64,000 bases of DNA from Bradyrhizobium sp. AUGA SZCCT0158 (GTDB lineage Bacteria; Pseudomonadota; Alphaproteobacteria; Rhizobiales; Xanthobacteraceae), in assembly GCF_018130065.1 (NCBI RefSeq), contig NZ_JAFCME010000006.1, positions 1-64,000 on the forward strand, in the 5' to 3' direction. The position numbers were made by a program, and so were the translations under genes. Below the pieces are notes generated by a model. That model saw nothing but the letters and a program-made list of their open reading frames with translations, did no database searches and was not told the DNA's origin. Positions 1-8,570 of this stretch are shown here, piece by piece (position 1 is the first letter of the stretch; each line of letters begins with the position of its first letter).

Positions 1-36
1 CGATTTCGAGTCCGCTGAACTTCAGATTCGGGACAC

Positions 37-77
37 TAGAGCCCCGTTCCGATTCCATCGGAACGGAAAAGGCTCTA
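37..77. repeat. Nested inverted repeat (possible terminator or dispersed repeat)
   Basis: A perfect 10-bp stem (44-53 with 57-66, three-base loop) sits inside an outer 7-bp pair (37-43 with 71-77), with four A residues between the two right arms. It precedes the monooxygenase gene. It could be the terminator of a gene left of the window or one copy of a dispersed palindrome; there is no long T-run. Confidence 0.4.
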
Positions 78-126
78 ATCCAGCCGGCGTCGTCCGATTG
101 AGCTACATTCCGCTCGGAGGTCGATC

Positions 127-1386
127 ATGGACGCAAGCAGTTTTTCGCGGCAGCCCGCGGGGCGCACGATGAAGGTCCGCTGCTGCATCGTTGGCGGCGG
201 GCCCGCCGGCATGATGCTCGGATATCTGCTTGGCCGCGCCGGGATCGATGTCGTGGTGCTGGAAAAGCACGCCGACTTCTTTCGCGATTTTCGCGGCGAC
301 ACCGTGCATCCCTCGACCCTGCAGGTGATGGACGAACTTGGATTGATCGACGGATTTCTCAAGCTGCCGCATCAGCGGCTGCAGAAGATGGAGGGGTTGT
401 TCGGCGGCGCAACGGTCCGGCTCGCCGACCTCAGCCGGCTCAAGGTGAAGTACCCCTTCATCGCCTTCATGCCGCAATGGGATTTTCTGAATTTCCTGCG
501 CGAGAGCGGCAAGCGGTTTGCCTCGCTCAAAGTGATGATGAGCACCGAAGCAACCGATCTCATTGAGGACGGCGGCCGCGTCGCGGGCGTGCGCGCGGAG
601 ACGCCGGAGGGCATGCTCGATATCGAGGCCGATCTCACCATCGCCTGCGACGGCCGCCATTCACTGGTGCGCGAGCGCGCGGGCCTTGCGACCGAGGAAA
701 TCGGCGCGCCGATGGACGTGCTGTGGTTCCGCGCGGGAAAAACGGCAAATGAAACCGAAAGCGTGTTTGCGCGTGTCGAGCCCGGCAGGATGATGGTGAC
801 GTTCGATCGCGGCGACTACTGGCAATGCGCCTATATCATCGCCAAGGGTCAGTACGACGCCGTCAAGGCGAGGGGCCTGCCGGCACTTCTGGACGACGTC
901 GCGCGGGTCGCGCCGATCCTCAAATCCGGTCTTGCTGACGTCAAAAGCTGGAATGACGTCAAGCTGCTCACGGTTGCGATCAACCGTCTGACGCGCTGGA
1001 CGCGGCCCGGCTTGCTTTGCATCGGCGATGCCGCGCATGCGATGTCGCCGATGGGTGGTGTCGGCGTCAACCTCGCGGTTCAGGACGCGGTCGCGACCGC
1101 CAATCTTCTCGCGGCCAAGCTCGTGAACGGCTGCCCGCCGGAGGACGAGCTGGATGCGGTGCGCCGGCGCCGCGAATTCCCGGTGCGGATGACGCAGCGG
1201 ATGCAGGTCGTGGCGCAAGACAACATCGTCAGCGCCGCGCTGAAGGGCGGCAATCAGCCGCTGAAAGCGCCACTTGTGATGCGGCTGATCACGGCGGTGC
1301 CGTGGCTGCAGGGCATCACGGCGCGCTTCATCGGGCTCGGCGTCCGGCCCGAGCATGTGCAGTCGCCGGCATCTGCGGAATACTGA
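127..1386 (+). CDS. FAD-dependent monooxygenase (UbiH/PHBH-type)
   Basis: This is a 419-residue group A flavin monooxygenase-like protein, expected to use FAD and NAD(P)H to hydroxylate an aromatic substrate. The N-terminal dinucleotide fold has GGGPAGMMLG (about residues 21-30), followed by VVVLEK at the end of the second strand. The second FAD motif, CIGDAAHAMSPMGGVGVNLA, lies near residue 300. The family length is normal. The start at 127 is chosen because GGAGG at 116-120 lies six bases upstream; an internal ATG at 169, nearer the Rossmann strand, has no comparable site. It stands alone, with a porin gene downstream, so the substrate cannot be inferred from neighbours. Confidence 0.88.
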   Translation: MDASSFSRQPAGRTMKVRCCIVGGGPAGMMLGYLLGRAGIDVVVLEKHADFFRDFRGDTVHPSTLQVMDELGLIDGFLKLPHQRLQKMEGLFGGATVRLADLSRLKVKYPFIAFMPQWDFLNFLRESGKRFASLKVMMSTEATDLIEDGGRVAGVRAETPEGMLDIEADLTIACDGRHSLVRERAGLATEEIGAPMDVLWFRAGKTANETESVFARVEPGRMMVTFDRGDYWQCAYIIAKGQYDAVKARGLPALLDDVARVAPILKSGLADVKSWNDVKLLTVAINRLTRWTRPGLLCIGDAAHAMSPMGGVGVNLAVQDAVATANLLAAKLVNGCPPEDELDAVRRRREFPVRMTQRMQVVAQDNIVSAALKGGNQPLKAPLVMRLITAVPWLQGITARFIGLGVRPEHVQSPASAEY

Positions 1387-1579
1387 ACAAGCTGGCTGCG
1401 GCCACTACATCACGCGGTGAGTCTGTAGCGGCCCCGCCACAGTAAGTGACAATCCGTCTGGTTCGCGACGTTGTAGCCCTCGCAGTGCCCACGGCGACAA
1501 GCCTGGTGCCAGCAGGGACACGTCAGGATTTCGGTTGTCGATGTACGCTCCCCAATTCTGATAGAGGGGATTATTCAAC

Positions 1580-2365
1580 GTGAAGAAACTGGTACTCGCA
1601 GCTTCGATCCTTGCCGCCAGCGTGGCGAGCGCGTTCGCCGCCGACATCGCGGCTCGCCCGTACACCAAGGCACCCGTTGCACCCCCGGTTATCACCTATG
1701 ACTGGTCCGGTATCTATATCGGCGGCGCGGTCGGCGGCGGATGGGCCACCACCGATGGCGTTCTCTACAATGCTTTTCCCGGCGCTCTCTGGAGGACGGA
1801 TAGCCAGAGTCGGTTGATCTACGGCGGCTTTGCCGGAATCCAGAAGCAGTGGGGCAGCCTTGTTGTCGGTATCGAAGGCGGCTGGAATGGCTTGGACAAT
1901 GGCTTCAACAACACCGCTGGCACTGGCGTTTTCGGCCAAGGCTGCATTTACGGCGGTGGGGCGTCGTGCCAAAGCCGCATCGATGATATCGGCTACCTCG
2001 GCGGCCGGCTCGGCTATGCCTGGAATCGCTTTATGGTGTACGGCCAGGGCGGCTACGCTCGCGCTGACATCGATACCCGGGTCTACCTCCCCGCGGCCAA
2101 CCTTGCGATCGCGGCGGCCAGCGCCGCTCATGACGGCTGGTATGCCGGCGTCGGCGGCGAATACGCGGTTCTGGACAACCTCGTTCTCGGCATCGACTAC
2201 AAGCACTACGAGTTCGACAGCGAGCGGCACAATTGTAACCGGGCTGTGGTCGGCTGCACCGTGGTGGACCTCCGCAATGTCTCGGCGAAGGTCGATGCGG
2301 TGATGGGGCGGGTGAGCTTCAAGTTCAATCCGTGGTCGACCGGACCGGTCGTCGCCAAGCACTGA
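1580..2365 (+). CDS. Omp25/31-like outer membrane beta-barrel protein
   Basis: A 261-residue porin-family protein that begins at a GTG codon preceded by GAGGGGA at 1564-1570. Residues 1-20 (MKKLVLAASILAASVASAFA) are a clear Sec signal peptide, followed by the short linker with ARPYTKAP that is typical of rhizobial Omp25-like proteins, then WSGIYIGGAVGGGW and alternating beta-strand repeats rich in Gly and aromatic residues. It is probably an 8-stranded barrel that anchors or stabilises the outer membrane. The C-terminus is odd: after the last strand (VSFKFNP) there is an extra tail ending in AKH rather than the usual terminal aromatic residue. A strong terminator follows. Confidence 0.85.
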   Translation: MKKLVLAASILAASVASAFAADIAARPYTKAPVAPPVITYDWSGIYIGGAVGGGWATTDGVLYNAFPGALWRTDSQSRLIYGGFAGIQKQWGSLVVGIEGGWNGLDNGFNNTAGTGVFGQGCIYGGGASCQSRIDDIGYLGGRLGYAWNRFMVYGQGGYARADIDTRVYLPAANLAIAAASAAHDGWYAGVGGEYAVLDNLVLGIDYKHYEFDSERHNCNRAVVGCTVVDLRNVSAKVDAVMGRVSFKFNPWSTGPVVAKH

Positions 2366-2397
2366 GAAGCCAAGTACTGAGGATCACGACCTGCTTT

Positions 2398-2425
2398 AAA
2401 AAGCCCCGGCATGCCCGGGGCTTTT
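2398..2425. terminator. Bidirectional Rho-independent terminator
   Basis: GCCCCGG (2403-2409) pairs with CCGGGGC (2415-2421) around a five-base loop. The stem is flanked by an A-run on the left and a T-run on the right that extend the pairing. It lies between the convergent porin and SDR genes and can serve both. Confidence 0.8.
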
Positions 2426-2457
2426 CGTTGCGGAAGTGTTTCAGTGTGACGTCGGTG

Positions 2458-3228
2458 CTATCCCATGACCGAGAAACCACCGTCGATCGGGATCGCGGTG
2501 CCGGTGGTGAAGTCGGACGCGGGCGAAGACAGAAACACCGCAATGCCGGCGAAATCGTCGATCACGCCCCAGCGTGCCGCCGGCGTGCGCGCCAGCACCT
2601 TGTCGTGCAGCCCGTCGATCTGCGCGCGGGCGCCCCTGGTGAGATCGGTATCGATCCAGCCCGGCAGCACCGCGTTGACCTGGATGTTGTCCGGGGCCCA
2701 GGCCACGGCGCAGGCGCGGGTGAACTGCACGATGCCACCCTTGCTCGCCGCGTAAGCCGACGCAAAGCTGGCGCCGAAGATCGACATCATCGAACCGATA
2801 TTGATGACCTTGCCGCCGCCGGCTTGCTTCATCGCAGGGTAGACCGCCTGCGAGACCAGGAAGGCGCTGGTGAGGTTGGTCTGGATCACGCTGTTCCATT
2901 CGGCGAGATCGAGCACGTGCGGCGGTTTGCGGATGCTGATGCCGGCATTGTTGACGAGGATGTCGATCCGGCCGAGTTCGCCGGCGACGCGCGCGGCCAT
3001 CGCATCGACCGCCGCCTTGTCGGTGACATCTGCGACCACCGAAATGGCCTTGGCGCCGCTGCGCGCGAGCTCGGCGGCTGCGGCAACCGATTTGGCTTCA
3101 TTGCGCCCGACGACCGCAATCGCTGCACCGGCGTCCGCCAGACCGCGGGCCATGCCGAGCCCGATGCCGCCATTGCCGCCGGTGACGATGGCGACCTTGC
3201 CGCTGAGATCGAAAAGTTTTGTTTTCAT
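2458..3228 (-). CDS. SDR-family NAD(P)-dependent oxidoreductase
   Basis: A classical short-chain dehydrogenase/reductase of 256 residues. It has the cofactor motif TGGNGGIG near residues 16-23, the NNAG motif in LVNNAGISIR, a catalytic Ser in INIGSMMS, and YAASK (catalytic Tyr and Lys). The C-terminal PIDGGFSVMG is typical of FabG-like and sugar or polyol dehydrogenases. The ATG lies inside a 13-base direct repeat (3226-3238 and 3240-3252), and GGGA lies about eight bases upstream on the coding strand. The small membrane gene at 3266-3451 is 37 bases upstream in the same direction, so the two may be cotranscribed. The substrate is unknown. Confidence 0.88.
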   Translation of the reverse strand: MKTKLFDLSGKVAIVTGGNGGIGLGMARGLADAGAAIAVVGRNEAKSVAAAAELARSGAKAISVVADVTDKAAVDAMAARVAGELGRIDILVNNAGISIRKPPHVLDLAEWNSVIQTNLTSAFLVSQAVYPAMKQAGGGKVINIGSMMSIFGASFASAYAASKGGIVQFTRACAVAWAPDNIQVNAVLPGWIDTDLTRGARAQIDGLHDKVLARTPAARWGVIDDFAGIAVFLSSPASDFTTGTAIPIDGGFSVMG

Positions 3229-3265
3229 TGTTGTTGTCCCATTGTTGTTGTCGACAGAGCCGCGA

Positions 3266-3451
3266 TCAGCTCTTGCCTTGCCAGATCAGGATCAGGCCGA
3301 CGGCGCCGAGCACGGCACCATAGCCCGCCCATTGCAGCTGGTTGATCATGAAGCTCGATTGCGGCCAGGTGATCGCGCCGGTGCCCTGGCCGATCCAGAG
3401 CAGGCCGACGGCGAGCGCCAGAAAGCCAACGATCAAGAGCAATCTGGCCAT
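3266..3451 (-). CDS. Small two-helix membrane protein
   Basis: A 61-residue hydrophobic protein beginning MARLLLIVGFLALAVGLLW. It has two predicted transmembrane helices, about residues 3-20 and 35-56, joined by a short polar loop containing TWPQSSF. It ends in LIWQGKS. The start is supported by GGGAG about eight bases upstream on the coding strand; longer in-frame starts have no such site. Its function is unknown. It resembles short conserved membrane proteins of Bradyrhizobium and may share a transcript with the SDR downstream. Confidence 0.7.
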   Translation of the reverse strand: MARLLLIVGFLALAVGLLWIGQGTGAITWPQSSFMINQLQWAGYGAVLGAVGLILIWQGKS

Positions 3452-3683
3452 GAATACTCCCGCTGCCGCTTTCGAACGGCGTGACCGGCGCCCCGGGAAA
3501 CCATTGCCGGACCGACCGAAGCTTTCGATCGAATACAATGCAGACGGCTTCGGCAAGGGCGGAGATGATCAGGGGATTGGTGATCGGGGGGGCAAGTGCG
3601 CCGCGCCTACCTGCGACTAGAGACGGCCACTGCAGGGGGCAGCAGTAGCATCGGTGCAGCAACGGATTGACGCTACCAGGCAC

Positions 3684-3713
3684 AAAAAAGCCCCGGACGA
3701 TGCCGGGGCTTTT
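3684..3713 (-). terminator. Rho-independent terminator of the second porin gene
   Basis: A GC-rich stem (AGCCCCGG with CCGGGGCT, six-base loop) is followed on the minus strand by six T residues. It lies 22 bases past the stop codon of the porin gene at 3735-4586. The arm GCCCCGG is the same as in the terminator near 2403. Confidence 0.85.
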
Positions 3714-3734
3714 GAGTTGATCAATCGGGAGAGA

Positions 3735-4586
3735 TCAGTACCGCGTAGCTGGGGCACCCCAGTTGAAGCGGTAGACCAGCGAAGTGCTGATGGTCTGCAC
3801 CCACGGCTCGTGGGTCACTGCCCCGCCGGTGAGCGCTGCTGATCCAGGAACGAACACGTTAGTGGGTGCGAACCGCGTGGGGATCGTGGCCCGGTCATAG
3901 TACGCGCTACGATATTCGGTTTTCATGAACCAGCCGGGGGCAGAGATACCGAAAATGTCGAGGTTGTTTTCGACACCGCCGCCAATAAACCAGCCATGTC
4001 GATCAAAAGAACCTGTGGTCGTTTGGGCGGCGAAAGACCCTGCGATGCCGCCAGCAGCCACAGGAAATTGCGTAGTGCCCGACCATTCAGAACCCGAGTA
4101 ACCAGCATTGACGTAGGATAGCACGTTCGGTGCAACCAAGTAACCCAACCGCGCGCCAGCTGCGTAGCTGGTCCGGAGCTTCAGGGTGCCTTCGGTGCCG
4201 AAAAGAGGATCGCTCAAGGAACCTTCCAGTTCGCCAAACTGAGCGTCGCCGAAAATACCGGCCACCCACTTGCCTGCGAACTGCACGTCATAACCGCCGC
4301 CGACAGTTCCGAACCATCCGGAACCGCCATGGCGCACATCACGGGTGAGCGCGGTACCGGCTGGTCCGAAAGCTCCCAGAGGTCCGACCACGCCGGTGCT
4401 CACTGCATTGCTGTCAGCAGACCACAGGCCGCCGCCGCCACCGCCGAAGATGTAGAAACCGGTCCAGTTGTAGATCGGAGCCAGGGGGGGCGGAGCCTTG
4501 GTGTACGGACGAGCCCCGAGGTCAGCGGCCGAGGCCGATCCGGTCATCGCCGCTACCGCAGCCAGAGCGATCGCTAATTTCTTCAT
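3735..4586 (-). CDS. Omp25/31-like outer membrane beta-barrel protein (second copy)
   Basis: A 283-residue porin-family protein. The signal peptide is MKKLAIALAAVAAMTGSASA, then comes the family linker LGARPYTKAP and the strand NWTGFYIFGGGGG. The body has repeated Gly/aromatic beta strands, and the C-terminus (LVYRFNWGAPATRY) ends on an aromatic residue as expected for Bam-dependent assembly. GAGGG lies upstream of the ATG. The frame stays open far upstream into the antisense of parE, but the signal peptide fixes the true start. It shares a domain plan with the protein at 1580-2365, but the loops differ, so it is a diverged paralogue and not a recent duplicate. Confidence 0.87.
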   Translation of the reverse strand: MKKLAIALAAVAAMTGSASAADLGARPYTKAPPPLAPIYNWTGFYIFGGGGGGLWSADSNAVSTGVVGPLGAFGPAGTALTRDVRHGGSGWFGTVGGGYDVQFAGKWVAGIFGDAQFGELEGSLSDPLFGTEGTLKLRTSYAAGARLGYLVAPNVLSYVNAGYSGSEWSGTTQFPVAAGGIAGSFAAQTTTGSFDRHGWFIGGGVENNLDIFGISAPGWFMKTEYRSAYYDRATIPTRFAPTNVFVPGSAALTGGAVTHEPWVQTISTSLVYRFNWGAPATRY

Positions 4587-4840
4587 TGTCCAAACCCTCA
4601 ATCTTAAGCGTCGTAACCGACCGCCCAAATGGTGCGCTTGCACCGATTCCCGAAACCCAGTGTCAGGACTATACGCAGTTCCACCCAAAATGCTGTTGCG
4701 GGGACAACACACCCGCCCGAAAACGATTTGAGGGAAAGCGCCTGAAAAATAGGCAAGATCAGGCGCGCACGGGGTGAAATAGGCCGAAAACGGCCCGCAA
4801 TCGGACAAACGACGTGCCGTCGCCGAGGTCGCCCCGGAGG

Positions 4841-6898
4841 TCAGACGTCCAGCAGATCCTCGCTGGCAAACTCCGCCTTGTCGGTGATGAAGGCGAATCG
4901 GGCCTCGGCTTTGGTGCCCATCAGCCGCTCGACCGAATCGGCGGTGCCTTCGCGGTCGTCGGCCAGCAGGACCACGCGCAGCAGGGTGCGCTTGGCCGGG
5001 TCCATCGTGGTTTCCTTGAGCTGCGCCGGCATCATCTCGCCAAGCCCTTTGAAGCGGCCGACATCGACCTTGGCATTGGCGTTGAATTCGCTTTTGAGCA
5101 GCGCGTCCTTGTGGGCGTCGTCGCGGGCGTAGACCGTCTTGGCGCCGTGGGTGAGCCGATAGAGCGGCGGCACCGCGAGATAGAGGTGGCCCTCGTCGAT
5201 CAGCCGCGGCGTCTGCCGGTAGAAGAAGGTGATCAGCAGCGAGGCGATATGGGCGCCGTCGACGTCGGCGTCGGTCATGATGATGATGCGGGAATACCGC
5301 AGGTCTTCCTCGCGGTAATGCGCGAGCGTGCCGCAGCCGATCGCTTGCATCAGGTCGGAGAGCTGGGCGTTGGCGGTGAGCTTGTCCTTGCCGGCGGAGG
5401 CGACGTTGAGGATTTTTCCGCGCAAGGGCAGCACGGCCTGGGTCTTGCGGTCGCGCGCCTGCTTGGCGCTGCCGCCGGCCGAGTCGCCCTCGACGATAAA
5501 CAGCTCGGAGCCTTCGGTCGCGGTGTTGGTGCAGTCGGAAAGCTTGCCGGGCAGGCGCAGCTTCTTCACCGCGGTCTTGCGCGACGTCTCCTTCTCGGCG
5601 CGGCGGCGCAGCCGCTCGTCGGCACGCTCGACGACGAAATCCAGCAGCTTGTTGGCCTGCAGCGGATTGCCCGACAGCCAATGGTCGAACGGGTCCTTGA
5701 TCGCCTGCTCGACGATCTTCTGGGCCTCGGCGGTGGCGAGGCGGTCCTTGGTCTGGCCCTGGAATTCCGGTTCGCGCACGAACACCGAGAGCATCACGGC
5801 CGCGCCCACCATGACGTCTTCCGAGGTGATCGGTGCGGCGCGCTTGCCCTGGCCGATGCGCTCGGCGTGATCCTTCAGGCCGCGCAGCATCGCGCTTCGC
5901 ATGCCGGATTCGTGGGTGCCGCCGTCGGGCGTCGGCACGGTGTTGCAATAGGAGGAGAGGAAGCCGTCGGCGTCCGCCGTCCAGGCCACCGCCCATTCGC
6001 AGGCGCCGTGGGCGCCGTTGCGCCCCGATTTGCCGGAGAAGATATCCGGGTGCACCAGCGTGTCGGCATGGATCGCGGCGCCGAGATAATCCTTCAATCC
6101 TCCGGGGAAATGGAATTCGTCCTCGGCCGGCACCTCTTCGATGCCGCGCAGCAGTTCCGGATCGCAGCGCCAGCGGATCTTCACGCCGCCGAACAGGTAG
6201 GCCTTCGAGCGCGCCATCTTGAACAAGCGTTGCGGCCTGAAGGCGGCCTTGGCGCCGAAAATCTCGGTGTCGGGCTTGAAGCGGATGGTGGTGCCTCGGC
6301 GGTTGTTGATCTTGCCGAGTTCCTGCAGCTTGCCCTTGGGATGACCACGCTCGAAGGTCATCTTGTAGAGCTTTTGTTCGCGCGCGACCTCGACCTCGAG
6401 GAGCGAGGAGAGGGCGTTGACGACGGAGACGCCGACGCCGTGCAGGCCGCCCGAGGTCTCGTAGACCTTGGAGTCGAACTTGCCGCCGGAATGCAGCGTA
6501 CACATGATGACTTCGAGCGCGGACTTCTTCGGAAACTTCGGATGCGGATCGACCGGAATGCCGCGGCCATTGTCGGTCACAGTCAGGAATCCGTCCGCGC
6601 TCAGCGTAACCTCGATAAACGAGGCATGCCCGGCGAGCGCCTCGTCCATGGAGTTGTCGATGACTTCGGCGAACAGGTGGTGCAGCGCCTTTTCATCGGT
6701 ACCGCCGATATACATGCCGGGCCGGCGGCGGACCGGCTCAAGCCCCTCCAGCACCTCGATATCCGCTGCGGTATAGCCGGCTTCGGCGCTGCCGGATTTG
6801 GCGGCGACCTTCAGCGAGGCGCGGCCCTTCGGTTCATCGGCTCCGAACAAGTCGTTGGCGGTTTTGCTTTTAGCAGATGTTTTCAATGGTTTGGGCAT
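4841..6898 (-). CDS. parE: DNA topoisomerase IV subunit B
   Basis: A 685-residue type IIA topoisomerase ATPase subunit, which with ParC decatenates daughter chromosomes. The GHKL ATPase domain has the RRRPGMYIGG segment, EVIDNSMDEAL (catalytic Glu and Mg-binding Asn) and DNGRGIPVD, then HSGGKFD and GLHGVGVSVVN. The TOPRIM region has EGDSAGGSAKQARDR and the acidic MTDADVDGAHIASLL, and the C-terminus has GRFKGLGEM. A Ser/Lys-rich N-terminal extension of about 50 residues precedes the ATPase domain, as in rhizobial ParE. The shorter length and early RRRPGMYIGG fit ParE better than GyrB. Confidence 0.93.
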   Translation of the reverse strand: MPKPLKTSAKSKTANDLFGADEPKGRASLKVAAKSGSAEAGYTAADIEVLEGLEPVRRRPGMYIGGTDEKALHHLFAEVIDNSMDEALAGHASFIEVTLSADGFLTVTDNGRGIPVDPHPKFPKKSALEVIMCTLHSGGKFDSKVYETSGGLHGVGVSVVNALSSLLEVEVAREQKLYKMTFERGHPKGKLQELGKINNRRGTTIRFKPDTEIFGAKAAFRPQRLFKMARSKAYLFGGVKIRWRCDPELLRGIEEVPAEDEFHFPGGLKDYLGAAIHADTLVHPDIFSGKSGRNGAHGACEWAVAWTADADGFLSSYCNTVPTPDGGTHESGMRSAMLRGLKDHAERIGQGKRAAPITSEDVMVGAAVMLSVFVREPEFQGQTKDRLATAEAQKIVEQAIKDPFDHWLSGNPLQANKLLDFVVERADERLRRRAEKETSRKTAVKKLRLPGKLSDCTNTATEGSELFIVEGDSAGGSAKQARDRKTQAVLPLRGKILNVASAGKDKLTANAQLSDLMQAIGCGTLAHYREEDLRYSRIIIMTDADVDGAHIASLLITFFYRQTPRLIDEGHLYLAVPPLYRLTHGAKTVYARDDAHKDALLKSEFNANAKVDVGRFKGLGEMMPAQLKETTMDPAKRTLLRVVLLADDREGTADSVERLMGTKAEARFAFITDKAEFASEDLLDV

Positions 6899-7123
6899 GG
6901 TTCTTCATGTGATGCGCGCAACTTGGCGCCGCGAATCGGTCTGTCTGACTATGCCACGGATGGGCTTAAAAAGTGACGGCCGGGGCCAAGGCAGAGCGCT
7001 TCTGTCGGGCGCAGCAATGACTGGAACTTCCACGGTTAACAATGTCTAAACGTAGGTGAGGCGCCGGCTTGCTTTCAGCCCAAGGTTGCGTGATGGTCGC
7101 GGCGGGCCTGGGGAAAATAATCA

Positions 7124-7573
7124 ATGATTAGGCTGGTTTTGGCGGCGGCAATCGCGCTGCCCTGTGTTGGCTGCGCGTCGGTAACGCGTGGAACGACAGA
7201 GAATATTTCCATCTCGAGCACGCCGGCAGGCGCGACCGCCGAGATATCGGGACTGGATGTTCCCACCGCCTGCGTGACGCCGTGCGTGGTTCAGGCCAAA
7301 CGCAGCGCCGACATCATCGTGACAGTGAACAAAGAGGGGTATGAACCGCAAATCATTCCTCTCACCAAGGAAGTTCCCGCCACCGGCGCCGCAGGCTTCG
7401 CCGGCAACGTTCTGCTTGGCGGCGTGGTCGGCATAGGGGTGGATGCCGTTACCGGCGCGGCGCTGGATCACAAGCCAAACCCGGTCATCGTGACCCTGCA
7501 GCCGCTCTCGCCGGCACAACCCCGTCCGGCAAAGCCTCGACCGCCTAGGCGGCCGCCGCCGCCGCAGAGCTAA
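7124..7573 (+). CDS. Small lipoprotein with PEGA-like fold
   Basis: A 149-residue predicted lipoprotein. The signal sequence MIRLVLAAAIALPCVGC ends in a lipobox-like VGC with Cys17 as the probable lipidation site. The following ISISSTPAGATAEISG and TPCVVQAKRSADIIVTVNKEGYEP resemble a PEGA-type beta domain. A Gly/Ala segment near residues 85-105 (GAAGFAGNVLLGGVVGIGVDAVTGAA) is typical of this family. The tail is proline- and arginine-rich and may contact peptidoglycan or other proteins. It has no operon partner, and its exact role is unknown. Confidence 0.7.
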   Translation: MIRLVLAAAIALPCVGCASVTRGTTENISISSTPAGATAEISGLDVPTACVTPCVVQAKRSADIIVTVNKEGYEPQIIPLTKEVPATGAAGFAGNVLLGGVVGIGVDAVTGAALDHKPNPVIVTLQPLSPAQPRPAKPRPPRRPPPPQS

Positions 7574-7641
7574 GCTCTGGTCGTTCCGGCCATTGATACC
7601 TGGTGCATGATCGCCGCGAACCGCGCCCTTACCGATTTTGT

Positions 7642-7654
7642 GGGGAAATTCCCC
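7642..7654. promoter_or_regulatory. Perfect 13-base palindrome
   Basis: GGGGAA and TTCCCC are separated by one A. It lies in the 251-base gap between the lipoprotein and dedA genes, about 70 bases past the lipoprotein stop. The one-base centre makes a DNA operator more likely than an RNA hairpin. Confidence 0.35.
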
Positions 7655-7723
7655 GTTTTGGGTAGGGAAGGCGGGCGGGGGGGGCGCGAGCGGGCGTTGA
7701 AATCACGCCCAGTGTCCGCCTTT

Positions 7724-7738
7724 GTGACTTGAAGTCAC
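7724..7738. promoter_or_regulatory. Perfect 15-base palindrome upstream of dedA
   Basis: GTGACTT and AAGTCAC flank a single G, about 87 bases before the DedA start. A second short inverted repeat (GGGCGT at 7692-7697 with ACGCCC at 7705-7710) lies just upstream. A dimeric regulator site is plausible; none is identified. Confidence 0.4.
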
Positions 7739-7824
7739 GCAACGGGCTGGCGTACCTGTTCCAAGGCCATGGGCCCGCGGGTTTGATTCAATGGCCGGAT
7801 TTGGGGCTGGAAGGCGTTTAAGGG

Positions 7825-8355
7825 ATGCAAGATTTTGCGCGCGCCCTGGCTGATTTCGTGCGCGATCATCAGGCCTGGGCAGCACCGATTGTGCTGCTGC
7901 TGGCGTTCGGCGAATCGCTGGCGTTCGTTTCACTGGTCGTTCCGGCCTGGGGGGCTCTGGTCGCGATCGGCGCCCTGATGGGCGTCAGCGGCATCAACTT
8001 CTGGCCGATCTGGATCGCCGGCGGCATTGGGGCGGGGCTCGGCGACTGGGTCTCCTACTGGGTCGGCTTCAAATACAAGGAGCAGGTGGCCCAGATCTGG
8101 CCGCTGTCGCGCTATCCGGAAATCCTGCCGCGCGGCGAGGCTTTCGTGAAAAAGTGGGGCGTGCCCTCGATTTTCATCGGGCGGTTCTTCGGACCGTTGC
8201 GGGCGTCGGTGCCGCTCGCCGCCGGCATTTTCGAGATGCCCTATTGGCCATTCCAGATCGCCAATTTCGTCTCCGCGCTGGTCTGGTCGGCAGCGTTGTT
8301 GCTGTTTGGCGACGTGATCGCTCACATTATCGAATGGGTGTGGCGGTTGTTGTGA
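7825..8355 (+). CDS. DedA/SNARE-associated family membrane protein
   Basis: A 176-residue inner-membrane protein of the DedA family, whose members include polyprenyl-phosphate and phospholipid translocases. The N-terminal re-entrant region has the acidic motif FGESLAFVSLVVPAWG (residues about 30-45). The diagnostic segment IGRFFGPLRASVPLAAGIFEMP lies near residues 118-138, and a long C-terminal transmembrane helix (SALVWSAALLLFGDVIAHII) follows. It is monocistronic, with palindromes upstream. Confidence 0.85.
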   Translation: MQDFARALADFVRDHQAWAAPIVLLLAFGESLAFVSLVVPAWGALVAIGALMGVSGINFWPIWIAGGIGAGLGDWVSYWVGFKYKEQVAQIWPLSRYPEILPRGEAFVKKWGVPSIFIGRFFGPLRASVPLAAGIFEMPYWPFQIANFVSALVWSAALLLFGDVIAHIIEWVWRLL

Positions 8356-8570
8356 ACGCAGACGCTCGCGCTGCCGGAATAAGCCGGCGGGGGCAGGGGT
8401 TAGCTCTCATGATGGGGAACACCGGGCTTGCCTGCCGTCGCACCGCCTCATCGCGTTAGCATTGAAACGCTGATAGAAGCGGCGGCAACCAGGCCGAGAA
8501 TCACACGGACACGTCAACAAAGCGGGAAATCCCGCGAACCGCATTCATCGTCTCACTGGGAGGACATCAC

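Noticed and set aside
4587..6503. Upstream extension of the second porin frame into the parE region
   Set aside because: The signal peptide and ribosome site fix the porin start at 4586; the upstream part is antisense or out-of-frame parE.
4814..6976. Very long open frame (about 720 codons) opposite parE
   Set aside because: It lies wholly antisense to a clear parE with all family motifs; long opposite frames are common in GC-rich coding DNA, and the product shows no known domain.
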